The notes under the pieces are model-generated. The model did no database searches, was not told the origin of the DNA, and saw nothing but the letters and a program-made list of their open reading frames with translations. From NCBI GenBank assembly GCA_902577625.1, contig CACGZX010000002.1, positions 1-58,841 of the forward strand: a DNA stretch of 58,841 nucleotides, read 5' to 3'. The DNA comes from an uncultured Pelagibacteraceae bacterium. GTDB taxonomy: Bacteria; Pseudomonadota; Alphaproteobacteria; Pelagibacterales; Pelagibacteraceae. Both the position numbers and the translations under genes were made by a program. Shown piece after piece: positions 1-9,067 of this stretch (positions within the stretch are counted from its first letter, which is position 1; every line of letters begins with the position of its first letter).

Positions 1-2
1 TA

Positions 3-734
3 ATTAGATCTAAAATTGAAGTAGCTGTTGGAATGCAAAAGTTTCAAGCTAGAGAAATAGCATTTGGACTAAAAATAGAACCTAATTTAATAGCAAGAGC
101 GGCAGATACAATTATTGGATGTTATAGAGCATTTAGCGAGTTAGATGCAACTATGGTTGAAGTAAACCCATTAGTAATATCAAATCAAGATCAAATATTA
201 GCTTTAGATTGTAAAATGAGCTTTGATAACAATGCTTTATTCAGAAGAAATCAAGTTTCTGAATTAAGGGACAAAACTCAAGAGAACCCCAGTGAAGTAT
301 ATGCATCCGATAGAGGTCTTAATTACGTTAGCCTTGATGGAAATATTGGGAATATAATTAATGGCGCAGGTCTAGCAATGGCTTCAATGGATATGATTAA
401 GTTGGCAGGTGGTGAACCAGCAAACTTCTTAGATGTTGGTGGAGGAGCTACACCTGAAAAAATAGTTAAAGCTTTTAAATTAATTTCAATGGATGAGAAA
501 GTTAAAGTTATACTTGTAAATATTTTTGCAGGTATAAATAGATGTGATTGGGTCGCTGAAGGCATAGTTCAAGCATTAGAGAAAATAGATATAAAAGTTC
601 CAATAGTAATAAGATTAGCTGGAACAAATGTTGAAAAAGGAAACAAAATATTAAAAGAAAGTAAAATAAAATACATTGAAGCAAACACTCTAGAGGATGC
701 TGCAAATAAGGCTGTTAAAGCATTAGGTAATTAA
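3..734 (+). CDS. mtkA: Malate-CoA ligase (malate thiokinase) beta subunit, 5' truncated
   Basis: The reading frame is open from the window edge, so about 243 C-terminal residues are visible and roughly 150 N-terminal residues (most of the ATP-grasp part) are missing. The visible part has the succinyl-CoA synthetase beta fold marks: VEVNPL, then GNIGNIINGAGLAMASMD and the DVGGGA turn, NIFAGINRCD and the RLAGTN strand. The family ligates CoA to succinate or malate using ATP. I prefer the malate enzyme because the next genes are an MtkB-like alpha subunit and PEP carboxylase, the arrangement of serine-cycle methylotrophs, where malyl-CoA is made for cleavage to glyoxylate and acetyl-CoA. The stop lies 2 nt before mtkB. 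An ordinary SucC is the alternative. Confidence 0.8.
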   Translation: MRSKIEVAVGMQKFQAREIAFGLKIEPNLIARAADTIIGCYRAFSELDATMVEVNPLVISNQDQILALDCKMSFDNNALFRRNQVSELRDKTQENPSEVYASDRGLNYVSLDGNIGNIINGAGLAMASMDMIKLAGGEPANFLDVGGGATPEKIVKAFKLISMDEKVKVILVNIFAGINRCDWVAEGIVQALEKIDIKVPIVIRLAGTNVEKGNKILKESKIKYIEANTLEDAANKAVKALGN

Positions 735-736
735 AA

Positions 737-1627
737 ATGTCTGTATTAATAGATAAAAAAACAAAAATAATAGTACAAGGTTTCACTGGGAAAATGGGAA
801 GTTTCCATGCAGAAGAAATGATCAAATATGGCACTAATGTAGTTGGAGGAGTTACACCTGGAAAAGGTGGAATGAAACATCTTAACCTTCCTGTATTTAA
901 TACAGTTAAAGAAGCAGTCAAAAATACAGGTGCATCAGCATCAATATTATTTGTTCCACCAGCTTTCGCGGCAGACTCAGCAATGGAAGCTGCTGATGCT
1001 GGAATTAAAACATGTGTTGCAATAGTAGACGGAATACCTTCTCACGATATGATCAAAATTAAACGTTATATGAGAAGATATTCAAGAACTGAAAAAATGA
1101 CTTTAGTAGGACCTAATTGTGCTGGAGTGATTAGTCCTGGAAAAGCAATGTTAGGTATTATGCCGGGTCATATATATAAAGAAGGAAAAATTGGAATAAT
1201 TGGAAGGTCTGGTACATTAGGATATGAGGCAGCACAACAATTAAAAAATTTAAACATTGGTGTTTCAACAAGTGTTGGTATTGGAGGTGATCCAATTAAC
1301 GGAAGTTCATTTAAAGATATTTTAGAAAAATTTGAGCAAGACGATGAAACAGAAGCAGTTTTAATGATTGGCGAAATAGGAGGACCACAAGAAGTAGCTG
1401 CAGGAAAATTTGCAAAAGAAAATATGAAGAAACCAGTTATAGCTTATATTGCAGGTTTGACAGCGCCAAAGGGAAGAGTAATGGGTCATGCGGGCGCAAT
1501 AGTATCAGCTTATGGAGAAAGTGCTGTTGAGAAAGTTGAGCTTTTAAAAGAATGTGGAGTTATTATTTCTAAAAACCCATCAGTTATGGGTGAAACTGTA
1601 AAGTTAGCTTTAAATAGTAAAACTTAA
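737..1627 (+). CDS. mtkB: Malate-CoA ligase alpha subunit
   Basis: This 296-aa protein has the usual length of a succinyl/malyl-CoA synthetase alpha subunit. It has the CoA-binding Rossmann start (VQGFTGKMGSFH), the VGGVTPGKGG loop, the VGPNCAGVISPG segment, and the phosphohistidine region MGHAGAIVSAYGES near residue 255. The run GIMPGHIYKEGKIGIIGRSG resembles MtkB of Methylobacterium more than typical SucD, from memory of that family. It acts in the cytoplasm with the upstream beta subunit to make malyl-CoA from malate, CoA and ATP. It starts 2 nt after mtkA and is followed 25 nt later by ppc, so the three are probably one operon. No malyl-CoA lyase gene is adjacent. Confidence 0.82.
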   Translation: MSVLIDKKTKIIVQGFTGKMGSFHAEEMIKYGTNVVGGVTPGKGGMKHLNLPVFNTVKEAVKNTGASASILFVPPAFAADSAMEAADAGIKTCVAIVDGIPSHDMIKIKRYMRRYSRTEKMTLVGPNCAGVISPGKAMLGIMPGHIYKEGKIGIIGRSGTLGYEAAQQLKNLNIGVSTSVGIGGDPINGSSFKDILEKFEQDDETEAVLMIGEIGGPQEVAAGKFAKENMKKPVIAYIAGLTAPKGRVMGHAGAIVSAYGESAVEKVELLKECGVIISKNPSVMGETVKLALNSKT

Positions 1628-1652
1628 AATATAAACAAATAGTTTATACCAA

Positions 1653-4343
1653 ATGATAAAAAGAGATCTCTATTACGAACGTATACCTACAAAATCTTTA
1701 AGAGACGATGTTAGGTATTTGGGAAATATTTTAGGGAGAGTAATAAAAAAACAAGAGGGAGAAAGTTTTTTTAATTTAGTAGAGAGAATAAGACTACTAT
1801 CAAAAGCAAACATTAAAAATAAAAATAATAAAAATAGATTCAATAAAATTACTTCAGAAATTCAAAGACTTAAACCAATTAAAATATTTAAATTAGCAAG
1901 AGCATTTAATCATTTTATGAATTTTATTAATCTTAGCGAATCCATAGATGCCTCTAGAAAATTAGATGAATTTGAAAATTCTGACTTGAAAGATAAACAT
2001 AATAATATTTTCATTGAGGAAATTTTTGAAAAGCTTTTTAAAAATAAAAAAATCAGACCTCAAAAAATTTATAATATTGCAAAAAATCTTCAAATTGGAA
2101 TAGTTCTTACAGCTCATCCAACTGAAGTTAAAAGAAGAACTTTAATACAAAAATACCACAAAATAACTGAGATAATGGACCAAAGAAATCTTTTGAAGGA
2201 CAAGCCATCACGATTAAAAATCTTAGATAAAAAGCTTTATGATGAGTTTACAATTATTTGGAATACTGATGATTTAAAAAGATTTAAACCTACACCTGCT
2301 GAGGAAGCAAGGTGGGGATTAGCAGTAATCGAAGACAGTCTTTGGGAAACAATTCCAAAAGTTTATAGAAGATTAAATGCTATTTTTATAAAACATATGG
2401 GAAGAGGTTTGCCTAAAAATTTTAATCCAATTGAATTTGGATCTTGGATGGGAGGAGATAGGGATGGCAATCCAAATGTAACAGCAACTATAACTAAAGA
2501 AGTAATACTTTTATCAAGATGGGAAGCAGCAAAACTTTATGAGAAAGAATTAACAAAATTAATTAGAGGACTTTCAATGGAAAAATGTTCAAAAAGAATT
2601 CTAAAAACTACTGGAAAAACTTTTGAACCTTATAGAGTTTATTTAAGACCATTAAGAGACCAAATAAGAAAAACACATAGATTAATAGAAAGACATTTAG
2701 TAGCAAAAAAACCATTAGATCAAAAAAAACTTTTATCTTCTAAAGAGGAAATTCTAAAACCTTTGAGGGTCGTACGAGAGTCGTTAGAACAAAACCAAAG
2801 TGAAAATATTGCGAGTAGTGATTTGCTTGATTTAATGAGACGAGCTAAATGTTTTGGTATAAATCTAGCAAAATTAGACATAAGACAAGAGTCATCAAGA
2901 CATTCACAGCTATTAGCAGAATATGTTAAGAAAAAAAATAATTCAAATTATTTAAATTGGGATGAAAATAAAAAAATTAAATATTTAATAAATAAAATGA
3001 AGAAAAATAGAAAAAGTTTCAAAAATTTTAATTTTAAAAATAAAGAAAATAATGAAGTTTGGTCAACTTTTAAAATTTTAGCTGATGAACCTTCAGAATG
3101 TTTAGGAGCTTATGTAATTTCAATGACTTCGGCAGCATCTGATGTTTTGGAAGTTTATTTAATGCAAATGCAGGCAAATATTAAAAGTAAATTAAGAGTA
3201 GTTCCACTTTTTGAAACTTTGCAAGATTTAAAAAATGCAAAATCTATTATGGAAAAACTTTTTTCATTAGGTTGGTATAGAAAATTAATCAAAAACAAAC
3301 AAGAAATTATGATTGGTTATTCTGATTCAAGTAAAGATGCTGGAAAATTATCTGCTAGTTGGCATCAATACAAACTTCAAGAAGAAATTTTAATTATTGC
3401 AAAAAAATACAAAATTGATCTTACTTTTTTCCATGGCAGGGGTGGTTCAGCAGGAAGAGGTGGTGGCCCAATTCAGGCAACGATGAGATCACAACCTCCA
3501 AATTCTGTTTATGGTCGTATTAGAATTACTGATCAAGGAGAGATGATCCAACAAAAATATGGTTATGAACCTTTAGCTAAATATAATTTATGTAGTTACA
3601 TAGGATCTGTAATGCAGGCTACTCTAAACCCGCCCCCACAACCTAAGGAAAGTTGGAGAAAATTAATAGAAGAAATGACAAAAATTTCTACATTAGCTTA
3701 TAGAAAAAATATAAATGAGAACTCAGATTTTATAAGATATTTTAAAACTGTTACACCTCACTTAGCACTTGGAAAATTATCAATAGGATCACGACCTTCT
3801 AAAAGAAAAAATGTAGATAACATTCAAAGTTTAAGAGCAATACCTTGGGTGTTTGCTTGGACACAAATAAGATTAATGCTGCCAGCTTGGCTAGGAACTG
3901 GCGATGCATTAAAATATTCATCAGTTAAAAATTACAAAAATATTATTACAGATATGGAAAAAAATTGGCCATTTTTTAATTCTACAATGGATATTTTAGA
4001 TATGGTTATTTCAAAAGTTGACCCGGAAATATCAGAAGTTTACGAAAATAGCCTTGCTGATAAAAAATTAAGAGAAGTAGGTGATAAACTTAGGGCAGAG
4101 TTTGCTATAATTAAAAAATTAAATAAATACATAACTCCAAGAGAAATAATTAACCAAAGAAAAAAATTTAGAACAACTGTCTTAGTTAGAAACATTTATT
4201 CTGAAGTTTTAAACATACTACAAGCCGTGGTTATGAACAAAATATCAAAGAAAAAATTTAAATCTAAGGATAAGAAATATCTTAATGATGCAATGATGAC
4301 ATCAATAGCCGGCATTTCCGCAGCAATGAAGAATACTGGTTAA
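1653..4343 (+). CDS. ppc: Phosphoenolpyruvate carboxylase
   Basis: At 896 aa this matches bacterial PEP carboxylase, which makes oxaloacetate from PEP and bicarbonate. Visible marks are the catalytic histidine motif LTAHPTEVKRRT (His near residue 154), the GSWMGGDRDGNP segment, IGYSDSSKDAG, the mobile loop FHGRGGSAGRGGGP (about 592-605), and a C-terminus ending in NTG like other family members. In the serine cycle it fixes CO2 between PEP and oxaloacetate, which fits its position directly after mtkAB. An anaplerotic role is equally possible. Its 3' end overlaps the convergent gene at 4340 by 4 bp and no hairpin terminator is visible. Confidence 0.95.
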   Translation: MIKRDLYYERIPTKSLRDDVRYLGNILGRVIKKQEGESFFNLVERIRLLSKANIKNKNNKNRFNKITSEIQRLKPIKIFKLARAFNHFMNFINLSESIDASRKLDEFENSDLKDKHNNIFIEEIFEKLFKNKKIRPQKIYNIAKNLQIGIVLTAHPTEVKRRTLIQKYHKITEIMDQRNLLKDKPSRLKILDKKLYDEFTIIWNTDDLKRFKPTPAEEARWGLAVIEDSLWETIPKVYRRLNAIFIKHMGRGLPKNFNPIEFGSWMGGDRDGNPNVTATITKEVILLSRWEAAKLYEKELTKLIRGLSMEKCSKRILKTTGKTFEPYRVYLRPLRDQIRKTHRLIERHLVAKKPLDQKKLLSSKEEILKPLRVVRESLEQNQSENIASSDLLDLMRRAKCFGINLAKLDIRQESSRHSQLLAEYVKKKNNSNYLNWDENKKIKYLINKMKKNRKSFKNFNFKNKENNEVWSTFKILADEPSECLGAYVISMTSAASDVLEVYLMQMQANIKSKLRVVPLFETLQDLKNAKSIMEKLFSLGWYRKLIKNKQEIMIGYSDSSKDAGKLSASWHQYKLQEEILIIAKKYKIDLTFFHGRGGSAGRGGGPIQATMRSQPPNSVYGRIRITDQGEMIQQKYGYEPLAKYNLCSYIGSVMQATLNPPPQPKESWRKLIEEMTKISTLAYRKNINENSDFIRYFKTVTPHLALGKLSIGSRPSKRKNVDNIQSLRAIPWVFAWTQIRLMLPAWLGTGDALKYSSVKNYKNIITDMEKNWPFFNSTMDILDMVISKVDPEISEVYENSLADKKLREVGDKLRAEFAIIKKLNKYITPREIINQRKKFRTTVLVRNIYSEVLNILQAVVMNKISKKKFKSKDKKYLNDAMMTSIAGISAAMKNTG

Positions 4344-4687
4344 AGGGATATTTCTCTTAACTTTTTAAGATAATTTTCAAACTCTTCTACAAAACTTTCA
4401 GTTGGTTTTATATTTTTTTTTCTTTGATCTTCTTGAGCTTTTTCTAAATAAAAAAAACCTTTTTCACATGCTTCGTTAATAATTAATGCAGATTTTGGTC
4501 TAGAAGTTTTAAATAGTTTTGTTTTTAATTCTTCAACAGTAATTGGCAAGTTTTGTTTGTAGTATGCCATAATTAAAAGCATCATATGATAGTGCGAAGG
4601 TGATTTTCTAAAAAAATAATTACTTGAACGATGTGATTGTTTCATCTGCTCTTCCCAAAAATCTAATAAATTTTTTGTACTTTTCAT
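4340..4687 (-). CDS. Small MarR-like winged-helix protein (tentative)
   Basis: This 115-aa basic protein is not recognised with certainty. The middle (LPITVEELKTKLFKTSRPKS, then ALIINEACEKGFFYL) reads like the helix-turn-helix and recognition helix of a MarR-type winged helix, followed by a short wing and a C-terminal helix. No membrane segment or signal peptide is present. It starts 6 nt after the stop of tdm on the same strand, so it is probably cotranscribed with it and could regulate TMAO genes; that role is inference from position only. Its end overlaps ppc by 4 bp in convergent orientation. Confidence 0.6.
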   Translation of the reverse strand: MKSTKNLLDFWEEQMKQSHRSSNYFFRKSPSHYHMMLLIMAYYKQNLPITVEELKTKLFKTSRPKSALIINEACEKGFFYLEKAQEDQRKKNIKPTESFVEEFENYLKKLREISL

Positions 4688-4693
4688 AATTAT

Positions 4694-7033
4694 TTAAGAT
4701 CTTACTCTAGATTTAGTTGGATCGTAATGAGGAAAAGGAACTATTTTTGCAGGAATTCTTTTTTGATGTCCATCTATTTTCCCAACTTCGACTTCAGTTT
4801 CTAATTCTGAATGACCAATATCTATTCTACATAGTGCAATATTTTTATTTAAAGTTGGAGAGATACATCCACTAGTTATCACACCAACTTGAGATCTACC
4901 AATATGAACACAATCTCCATGATTTGCTTTTTCTTTTCCAGTAAGCTCAAGACCTACAAGTTTTTTTTGAGGATTTTCTTTTCTTTTAATTAAACTTTCT
5001 TTACCAATAAAATCATCTGTTTTAGTTTTTAATGGAACTGTAAAACCTACGCCAGCTTCAAATGGATCAACTTGACCATCAAATTCATTTCCAAATAATA
5101 TTAATCCTGCTTCGATCCTTAATAAATCTAGCGCACCAAAACCAGCGGGTATAATCCCTTCATCTTTTCCAGCTTCCATAACTTTATCCCATACCTTAGG
5201 AGCATCAGATGGATGACACCAAATTTCATAACCTAGCTCACCTGTGTAGCCAGTTCTCGAAACAATTAAAGGAATACCATTCAAATCTTCAACTCTGCAT
5301 ATAGTGAATCTAAACCACTGCAGTTCAGAAATAGTTGGCTGAGTTGGTGGCGTAAATATAAATTTTTCAAGAATTTTTCTACTATTTGGACCTTGTAAAG
5401 AGATGTTATTAATTTGATCTGTTGAATTTTTTATTAAAACTTTATAATTTTTTTTCTTTGCCTGCTCTTTTAACCATTCTCCAGCATATTCATCACCACA
5501 TACCCACCTAAAGCCATGATCACTCAATTTTAATAATGTTCCATCATCAAACATGAAACCATTTTCATAACACATTGAAGAATAAACCACTTGACCAACT
5601 GAAAGTTTTTTTATATTTCTTGTTAAAGTATAATTCATTAACTCTTCAGCATCAGGTCCTAAGATTTCAAACTTTCTTAGAGAAGATAAATCAATAACAA
5701 CTGATTTTTCTCTACAAGCTGTGTATTCATTGATTACACCATGTTTTGTATAATCATTTGGTAACCAGAAGCCTCTAGCATCAACAAAATTTCTCGTAAG
5801 TTTTGAAGTTCTTTCGTAAAAGCCAGTATTCCTAGTTAACTTTGTTTCTGAGTCTGTTTTCATTCTAAATGCAAAAGATTTTGTAAATTCTTTTTTTTTA
5901 TCATAAGTTCTAACAAAAATATCAGTTGGATTCCATGAATTACAAGCATCAATGTCACTTGGACAAGCTGTTGTTCCGCAAGTTAAATCTTTTAGAGCTC
6001 TAAATGTTACATAGTCACCAGGTCTAGCGAAAGATTCATCTGATAATACTGAATTTAAGCCTCCTGTCGATGTATTAAAAAAAAGGTTTATTGCATGCCA
6101 GCCTCTTTTTTTTTGAACTCCAAACTTTTCCATAGAGGCATTTAAATTATCAGAGCAATTTGGATGTCCAAAATATCCAGCATCTTCATAATATTTAGAT
6201 GTACAGGCTAAATTAAAGGTATCATGTTTTCCCACTGTATCTCTAATTACCTCAACCAAAGGTTCATGATCAGTATCATAAAATTTTGAAAATAATCCTG
6301 GTCCAGGAAAAGTACTTGCCATAAAAGTTCTTGTTGTTTGCCAATCCAAACCTTTTTCAATTCTTTTATCTAATTTTGCTGTGTCAAATGCTACAAAATC
6401 AGAACATTGCCTTCCCGTTGGTGAAATAACCTGAATGTAATCACCTTCTTTTACCTGAAAAGAAACTGCTGTTGCTCTATCGATATTTGTCTCACTAAGC
6501 GGATCAAACATCGGATCAGGAATTACATGGTGTTCTTTATCTTTTGTAATTTTAGCTCTTTTAACAAAAATAGTTAAATCGGTTGGAGGATTTTGTTCAT
6601 GAATTAACATTTCGGTACCAGGAGCAGAAAAGATACAATAACATTTATCTTTTGATTTTATTTTTACTTTTTCACCCCAACTTGTTTCTTTATCAAAAAT
6701 AATTGAAGCTTTAGATTTTGAAATATCTAAATTTCTTTTTTTTAGTTGTCGAAGCGCAATTAGAGAACTCTCATCTTTTTTTGAAAGTATTTTTTTAATT
6801 TCAGAGGAATCTTTATTTTCTTTTAAATTTAAAATTGCTGGTTCTGATTTTCCTTCTTTGTTGAAAACTGATATCTCACATATCTGATTTCCTTCATTAT
6901 TTATAACTTCTATTTCATCATCTGGAAGAATTTGAATACCGGTGAGACCACCACCATTTACTATATATCTTTCAACTCCAGGTGGTAGTACATTTAGTCC
7001 CGGTTCTTTTATATTAGCACTTGTATTTAGCAT
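4694..7033 (-). CDS. tdm: Trimethylamine-N-oxide demethylase (DUF1989-GcvT fusion)
   Basis: This 779-aa protein has an N-terminal DUF1989 part (about residues 170-370, with cysteines in GRQCSDF, HPNCSDN and GTTACPSD, suited to zinc binding) joined to a GcvT/aminomethyltransferase half (about 410-779, with LQGPNSRK, SRTGYTGELGYEIW and the LDLLRIEAG segment). That architecture and length are those of Tdm, which converts TMAO to dimethylamine and formaldehyde, with the THF-binding half capturing the C1 unit. Residues 1-165 are less conserved to my eye. The gene diverges from tmoX, the TMAO binding protein, 102 bp away, which supports the call. A small winged-helix gene follows it. The function is known from homologues in Ruegeria and Methylocella. 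Confidence 0.88.
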   Translation of the reverse strand: MLNTSANIKEPGLNVLPPGVERYIVNGGGLTGIQILPDDEIEVINNEGNQICEISVFNKEGKSEPAILNLKENKDSSEIKKILSKKDESSLIALRQLKKRNLDISKSKASIIFDKETSWGEKVKIKSKDKCYCIFSAPGTEMLIHEQNPPTDLTIFVKRAKITKDKEHHVIPDPMFDPLSETNIDRATAVSFQVKEGDYIQVISPTGRQCSDFVAFDTAKLDKRIEKGLDWQTTRTFMASTFPGPGLFSKFYDTDHEPLVEVIRDTVGKHDTFNLACTSKYYEDAGYFGHPNCSDNLNASMEKFGVQKKRGWHAINLFFNTSTGGLNSVLSDESFARPGDYVTFRALKDLTCGTTACPSDIDACNSWNPTDIFVRTYDKKKEFTKSFAFRMKTDSETKLTRNTGFYERTSKLTRNFVDARGFWLPNDYTKHGVINEYTACREKSVVIDLSSLRKFEILGPDAEELMNYTLTRNIKKLSVGQVVYSSMCYENGFMFDDGTLLKLSDHGFRWVCGDEYAGEWLKEQAKKKNYKVLIKNSTDQINNISLQGPNSRKILEKFIFTPPTQPTISELQWFRFTICRVEDLNGIPLIVSRTGYTGELGYEIWCHPSDAPKVWDKVMEAGKDEGIIPAGFGALDLLRIEAGLILFGNEFDGQVDPFEAGVGFTVPLKTKTDDFIGKESLIKRKENPQKKLVGLELTGKEKANHGDCVHIGRSQVGVITSGCISPTLNKNIALCRIDIGHSELETEVEVGKIDGHQKRIPAKIVPFPHYDPTKSRVRS

Positions 7034-7073
7034 TTTTTAAAGCCTACAACGAACATAATATATCTAACAGTTA

Positions 7074-7102
7074 TTGACTATACATTTAATTAAGCAGATA
7101 CT
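7074..7102 (+). promoter_or_regulatory. Sigma70-type promoter candidate for tmoX
   Basis: TTGACT (7074-7079) and GATACT (7097-7102) are separated by exactly 17 nt, close to the TTGACA/TATAAT consensus. The start codon of tmoX lies 33 nt further on and is preceded by a purine-rich ribosome site (AAGGAAAGGGG, 7119-7129). The promoter sits in the tdm/tmoX divergent region. It is seen by eye only; AT-rich DNA gives chance -10 matches, but the -35 match and spacing are good. Confidence 0.5.
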
Positions 7103-7135
7103 ATGCGTACTTAATATTAAGGAAAGGGGAAAAAA

Positions 7136-8083
7136 ATGAGAAAAATAATATCTCTTTTATCTGCTATAGTTATTTCAGTAGTTTCATTTACTGGCATAGC
7201 AAATTCTGCAGATAGTAAGAAACCTATCGTTATCCCGACACACAATTGGTCAAGTCAAATTGTAATGGCTTACGTAATTGGTGGAATTATGGAAAGTATG
7301 GGAAATAACGTTAAATATGTAAACGCTGACTCACAAGCAGTTTATGAATCAATTCGAATTGGTGATGTAACTATATCTCACGAAGTTTGGGAATCTGCTT
7401 TTGGTAAATCATTTACTACAGCTTTAGACAAAGGTGGTTTGCTTGACTGGGGTGATCATGAAGCAAGAACTCTTGAGGATATGGGATATCCAAATTGGGT
7501 TGCTGAAAAAGGTTTATGCCCAGGTCTACCAGACTGGACTGCTTTAAAAAATCCTGACTGTGCAAAAAACTTCACAACACCTGATTCACCAGACGGAAAA
7601 GGAAGAATGTTAGAAGGTCCACAAACTTGGCATGGTGATTTAATTCCACAAAGAGTTGATGCATTAGGCTTAGGTGACCTTTGGTGGGTTAAATTTGCTG
7701 GAAGTGCAGATGCACTTTGGGCAGAATTAGCAGCAGCTAAAAAAGAAGGAAGAGGAACTATCATCTTTAACTGGACACCAAACTTTACAGATGGTGCTGG
7801 TTTTACATTTATAGACTTCCCTCCATACACAGCTGGTTGTAGACCAGAAGATGGTGGAGACGGTAAATGTGGTTCGCCAGATGGTTATTTGAAAAAAGCA
7901 GTTAACGCTGATTTTCCAAAAACTCATCCAAAAGCAGCTGCGATGTTCAAAAAATTGTCATTCTCTACAAGTCAAATTGGTGCAATGGCAGCTTTAGTTG
8001 ACGTTGACAAAATGACTCACGAAGATGCAGCTAAAAAATGGTTAGCTGATAATAAGAGTGTTTGGCAAGCTTTTACTAAATAA
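7136..8083 (+). CDS. tmoX: TMAO/betaine ABC transporter substrate-binding protein
   Basis: This 315-aa exported protein has a signal peptide (basic MRK, hydrophobic core, cleavage near ANSA, residue 25) and the OpuAC-type fold. The mature start (VIPTHNWSSQIVMAYVIGG) and tryptophan-rich segments (EGPQTWHGD, FAGSADALWAEL, FNWTPNF) are those of quaternary-ammonium binders that cage the ligand with aromatic residues. The run PEDGGDGKCGSPDGYLKKA resembles TmoX of marine alphaproteobacteria. It would capture TMAO in the periplasm for the TmoV/TmoW importer. It diverges from tdm and has a promoter candidate and strong ribosome site upstream and a strong terminator after its stop, so it can be made in excess over the membrane parts. 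A glycine betaine ligand is the alternative. Confidence 0.82.
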   Translation: MRKIISLLSAIVISVVSFTGIANSADSKKPIVIPTHNWSSQIVMAYVIGGIMESMGNNVKYVNADSQAVYESIRIGDVTISHEVWESAFGKSFTTALDKGGLLDWGDHEARTLEDMGYPNWVAEKGLCPGLPDWTALKNPDCAKNFTTPDSPDGKGRMLEGPQTWHGDLIPQRVDALGLGDLWWVKFAGSADALWAELAAAKKEGRGTIIFNWTPNFTDGAGFTFIDFPPYTAGCRPEDGGDGKCGSPDGYLKKAVNADFPKTHPKAAAMFKKLSFSTSQIGAMAALVDVDKMTHEDAAKKWLADNKSVWQAFTK

Positions 8084-8107
8084 AGGTTAAAGTTAATAAT
8101 TATAAAG

Positions 8108-8140
8108 TCTCCCCCAACAATGTTGGGGGGGATTTTTTTA
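8108..8140 (+). terminator. Rho-independent terminator after tmoX
   Basis: A GC-rich hairpin with arms at 8108-8117 and 8123-8132 (ten pairs including one G-U, loop CAATG) is followed directly by a run of seven T. It lies 25 nt after the tmoX stop. It probably ends most tmoX transcripts, so that the downstream transporter genes are expressed at a lower level or from another promoter. Confidence 0.9.
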
Positions 8141-8184
8141 TTTTAACTTTAGAAAAATGGTTACTTAAAGTTTAATTTAATCTA

Positions 8185-8646
8185 ATGATAAAATATTTTT
8201 TTTATATATCGCTTAGCTTGCTATTTTTAAATTCAGCCTTTGCAAAAGATGTGGATATCCAAGAGGATATTAATCTTAGTTTTGTATGTGATTTAGAAAA
8301 AAAAATACTTAAAAATTCTGAATACAATTATCAAACTTTTCTAGCCAAAGATTTAGATGATAAGGATTTAGATAAATTCGATATTGAGGCAAAAAAACCA
8401 GAAACACTTTTGATTAGTGGATTGTCTTTATTTCTTTCAGATACAGAAAAATTAAATGTTAAAATAGTAAATAAAGATGTTGTTTTATTTAAAGCAATTG
8501 ACCAAAAAAAAAATTACTCAGAGTCTGGTATTATAAATAGAAAATCAGGCGAATTAGTTCATGAAATTACAAGAAATATAAAAAGTGAAAACGCAGAAAA
8601 AGATATTTCTTTTTATTCATGCAGAAAAATAGACACAAATGTCTGA
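8185..8646 (+). CDS. Hypothetical exported protein
   Basis: This 153-aa protein is not recognised. It has a clear signal peptide (MIKYFFYISLSLLFLNSAFA, cleavage near residue 21) and a small charged mature domain with two cysteines (in FVCDLE and YSCRK) that could form a disulfide in the periplasm. There are no further membrane segments. It lies between the tmoX terminator and the tmoV/tmoW genes with two other small envelope genes. Whether it helps transport is unknown. The signal peptide and codon use like its neighbours support a real gene. Confidence 0.65.
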   Translation: MIKYFFYISLSLLFLNSAFAKDVDIQEDINLSFVCDLEKKILKNSEYNYQTFLAKDLDDKDLDKFDIEAKKPETLLISGLSLFLSDTEKLNVKIVNKDVVLFKAIDQKKNYSESGIINRKSGELVHEITRNIKSENAEKDISFYSCRKIDTNV

Positions 8647-8681
8647 TTTTTTTTTTAATTAATTTTGTGTAAAGTATTGTT

Positions 8682-9059
8682 ATGAAAAAAATTATTATTA
8701 GCATAATTTTTAGTTTTTTAATTACATCTGAAGTTCTATCTCGTAGCACTGGATGTAAGGAGGGAAATTGCGAAAATGGTTACGGTAAGTGGGTTTATAC
8801 AGATAAAACAACTTATGAAGGTGAATGGGTAAACACAAAAAAACATGGTCAAGGAACAGAAACTTGGCCTAATGGATATATTTATAAAGGCGAATTTAAA
8901 AACAGCGAGTGGAGTGGGCAAGGTACTTTAACTTTTCCAAATGGCGCAACTTATGTTGGAGAATGGGCCAATGGTTTTATGAATGGGAAAGGAACTTTTA
9001 CTTGGTCTGATGGTAAAGAAAAAACAGGCACCTGGGTTAATGGAAAATTACAAGAATAG
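8682..9059 (+). CDS. Exported MORN-repeat protein
   Basis: This 125-aa protein has a signal peptide (MKKIIISIIFSFLITSEVLS) followed by about four MORN repeats of about 23 residues. The repeat pattern is visible as YEGEWVNTKKHGQGTETWPN, YKGEFKNSEWSGQGTLTFPN, YVGEWANGFMNGKGTFTWSD and a shorter last copy, GTWVNGK. MORN repeats form a beta-sheet strip often used for membrane or protein contact; their role here is unknown. The gene sits 35 nt after the previous exported protein and 8 nt before a membrane-anchored one, suggesting a small envelope operon lying inside the TMAO transporter locus. Confidence 0.85.
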   Translation: MKKIIISIIFSFLITSEVLSRSTGCKEGNCENGYGKWVYTDKTTYEGEWVNTKKHGQGTETWPNGYIYKGEFKNSEWSGQGTLTFPNGATYVGEWANGFMNGKGTFTWSDGKEKTGTWVNGKLQE

Positions 9060-9067
9060 TTAAAATA

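Noticed and set aside
7456-7830. Minus-strand frame of 124 codons opposite tmoX
   Set aside because: It is entirely within tmoX, has no ribosome site or recognisable domain, and has shadow-like composition.
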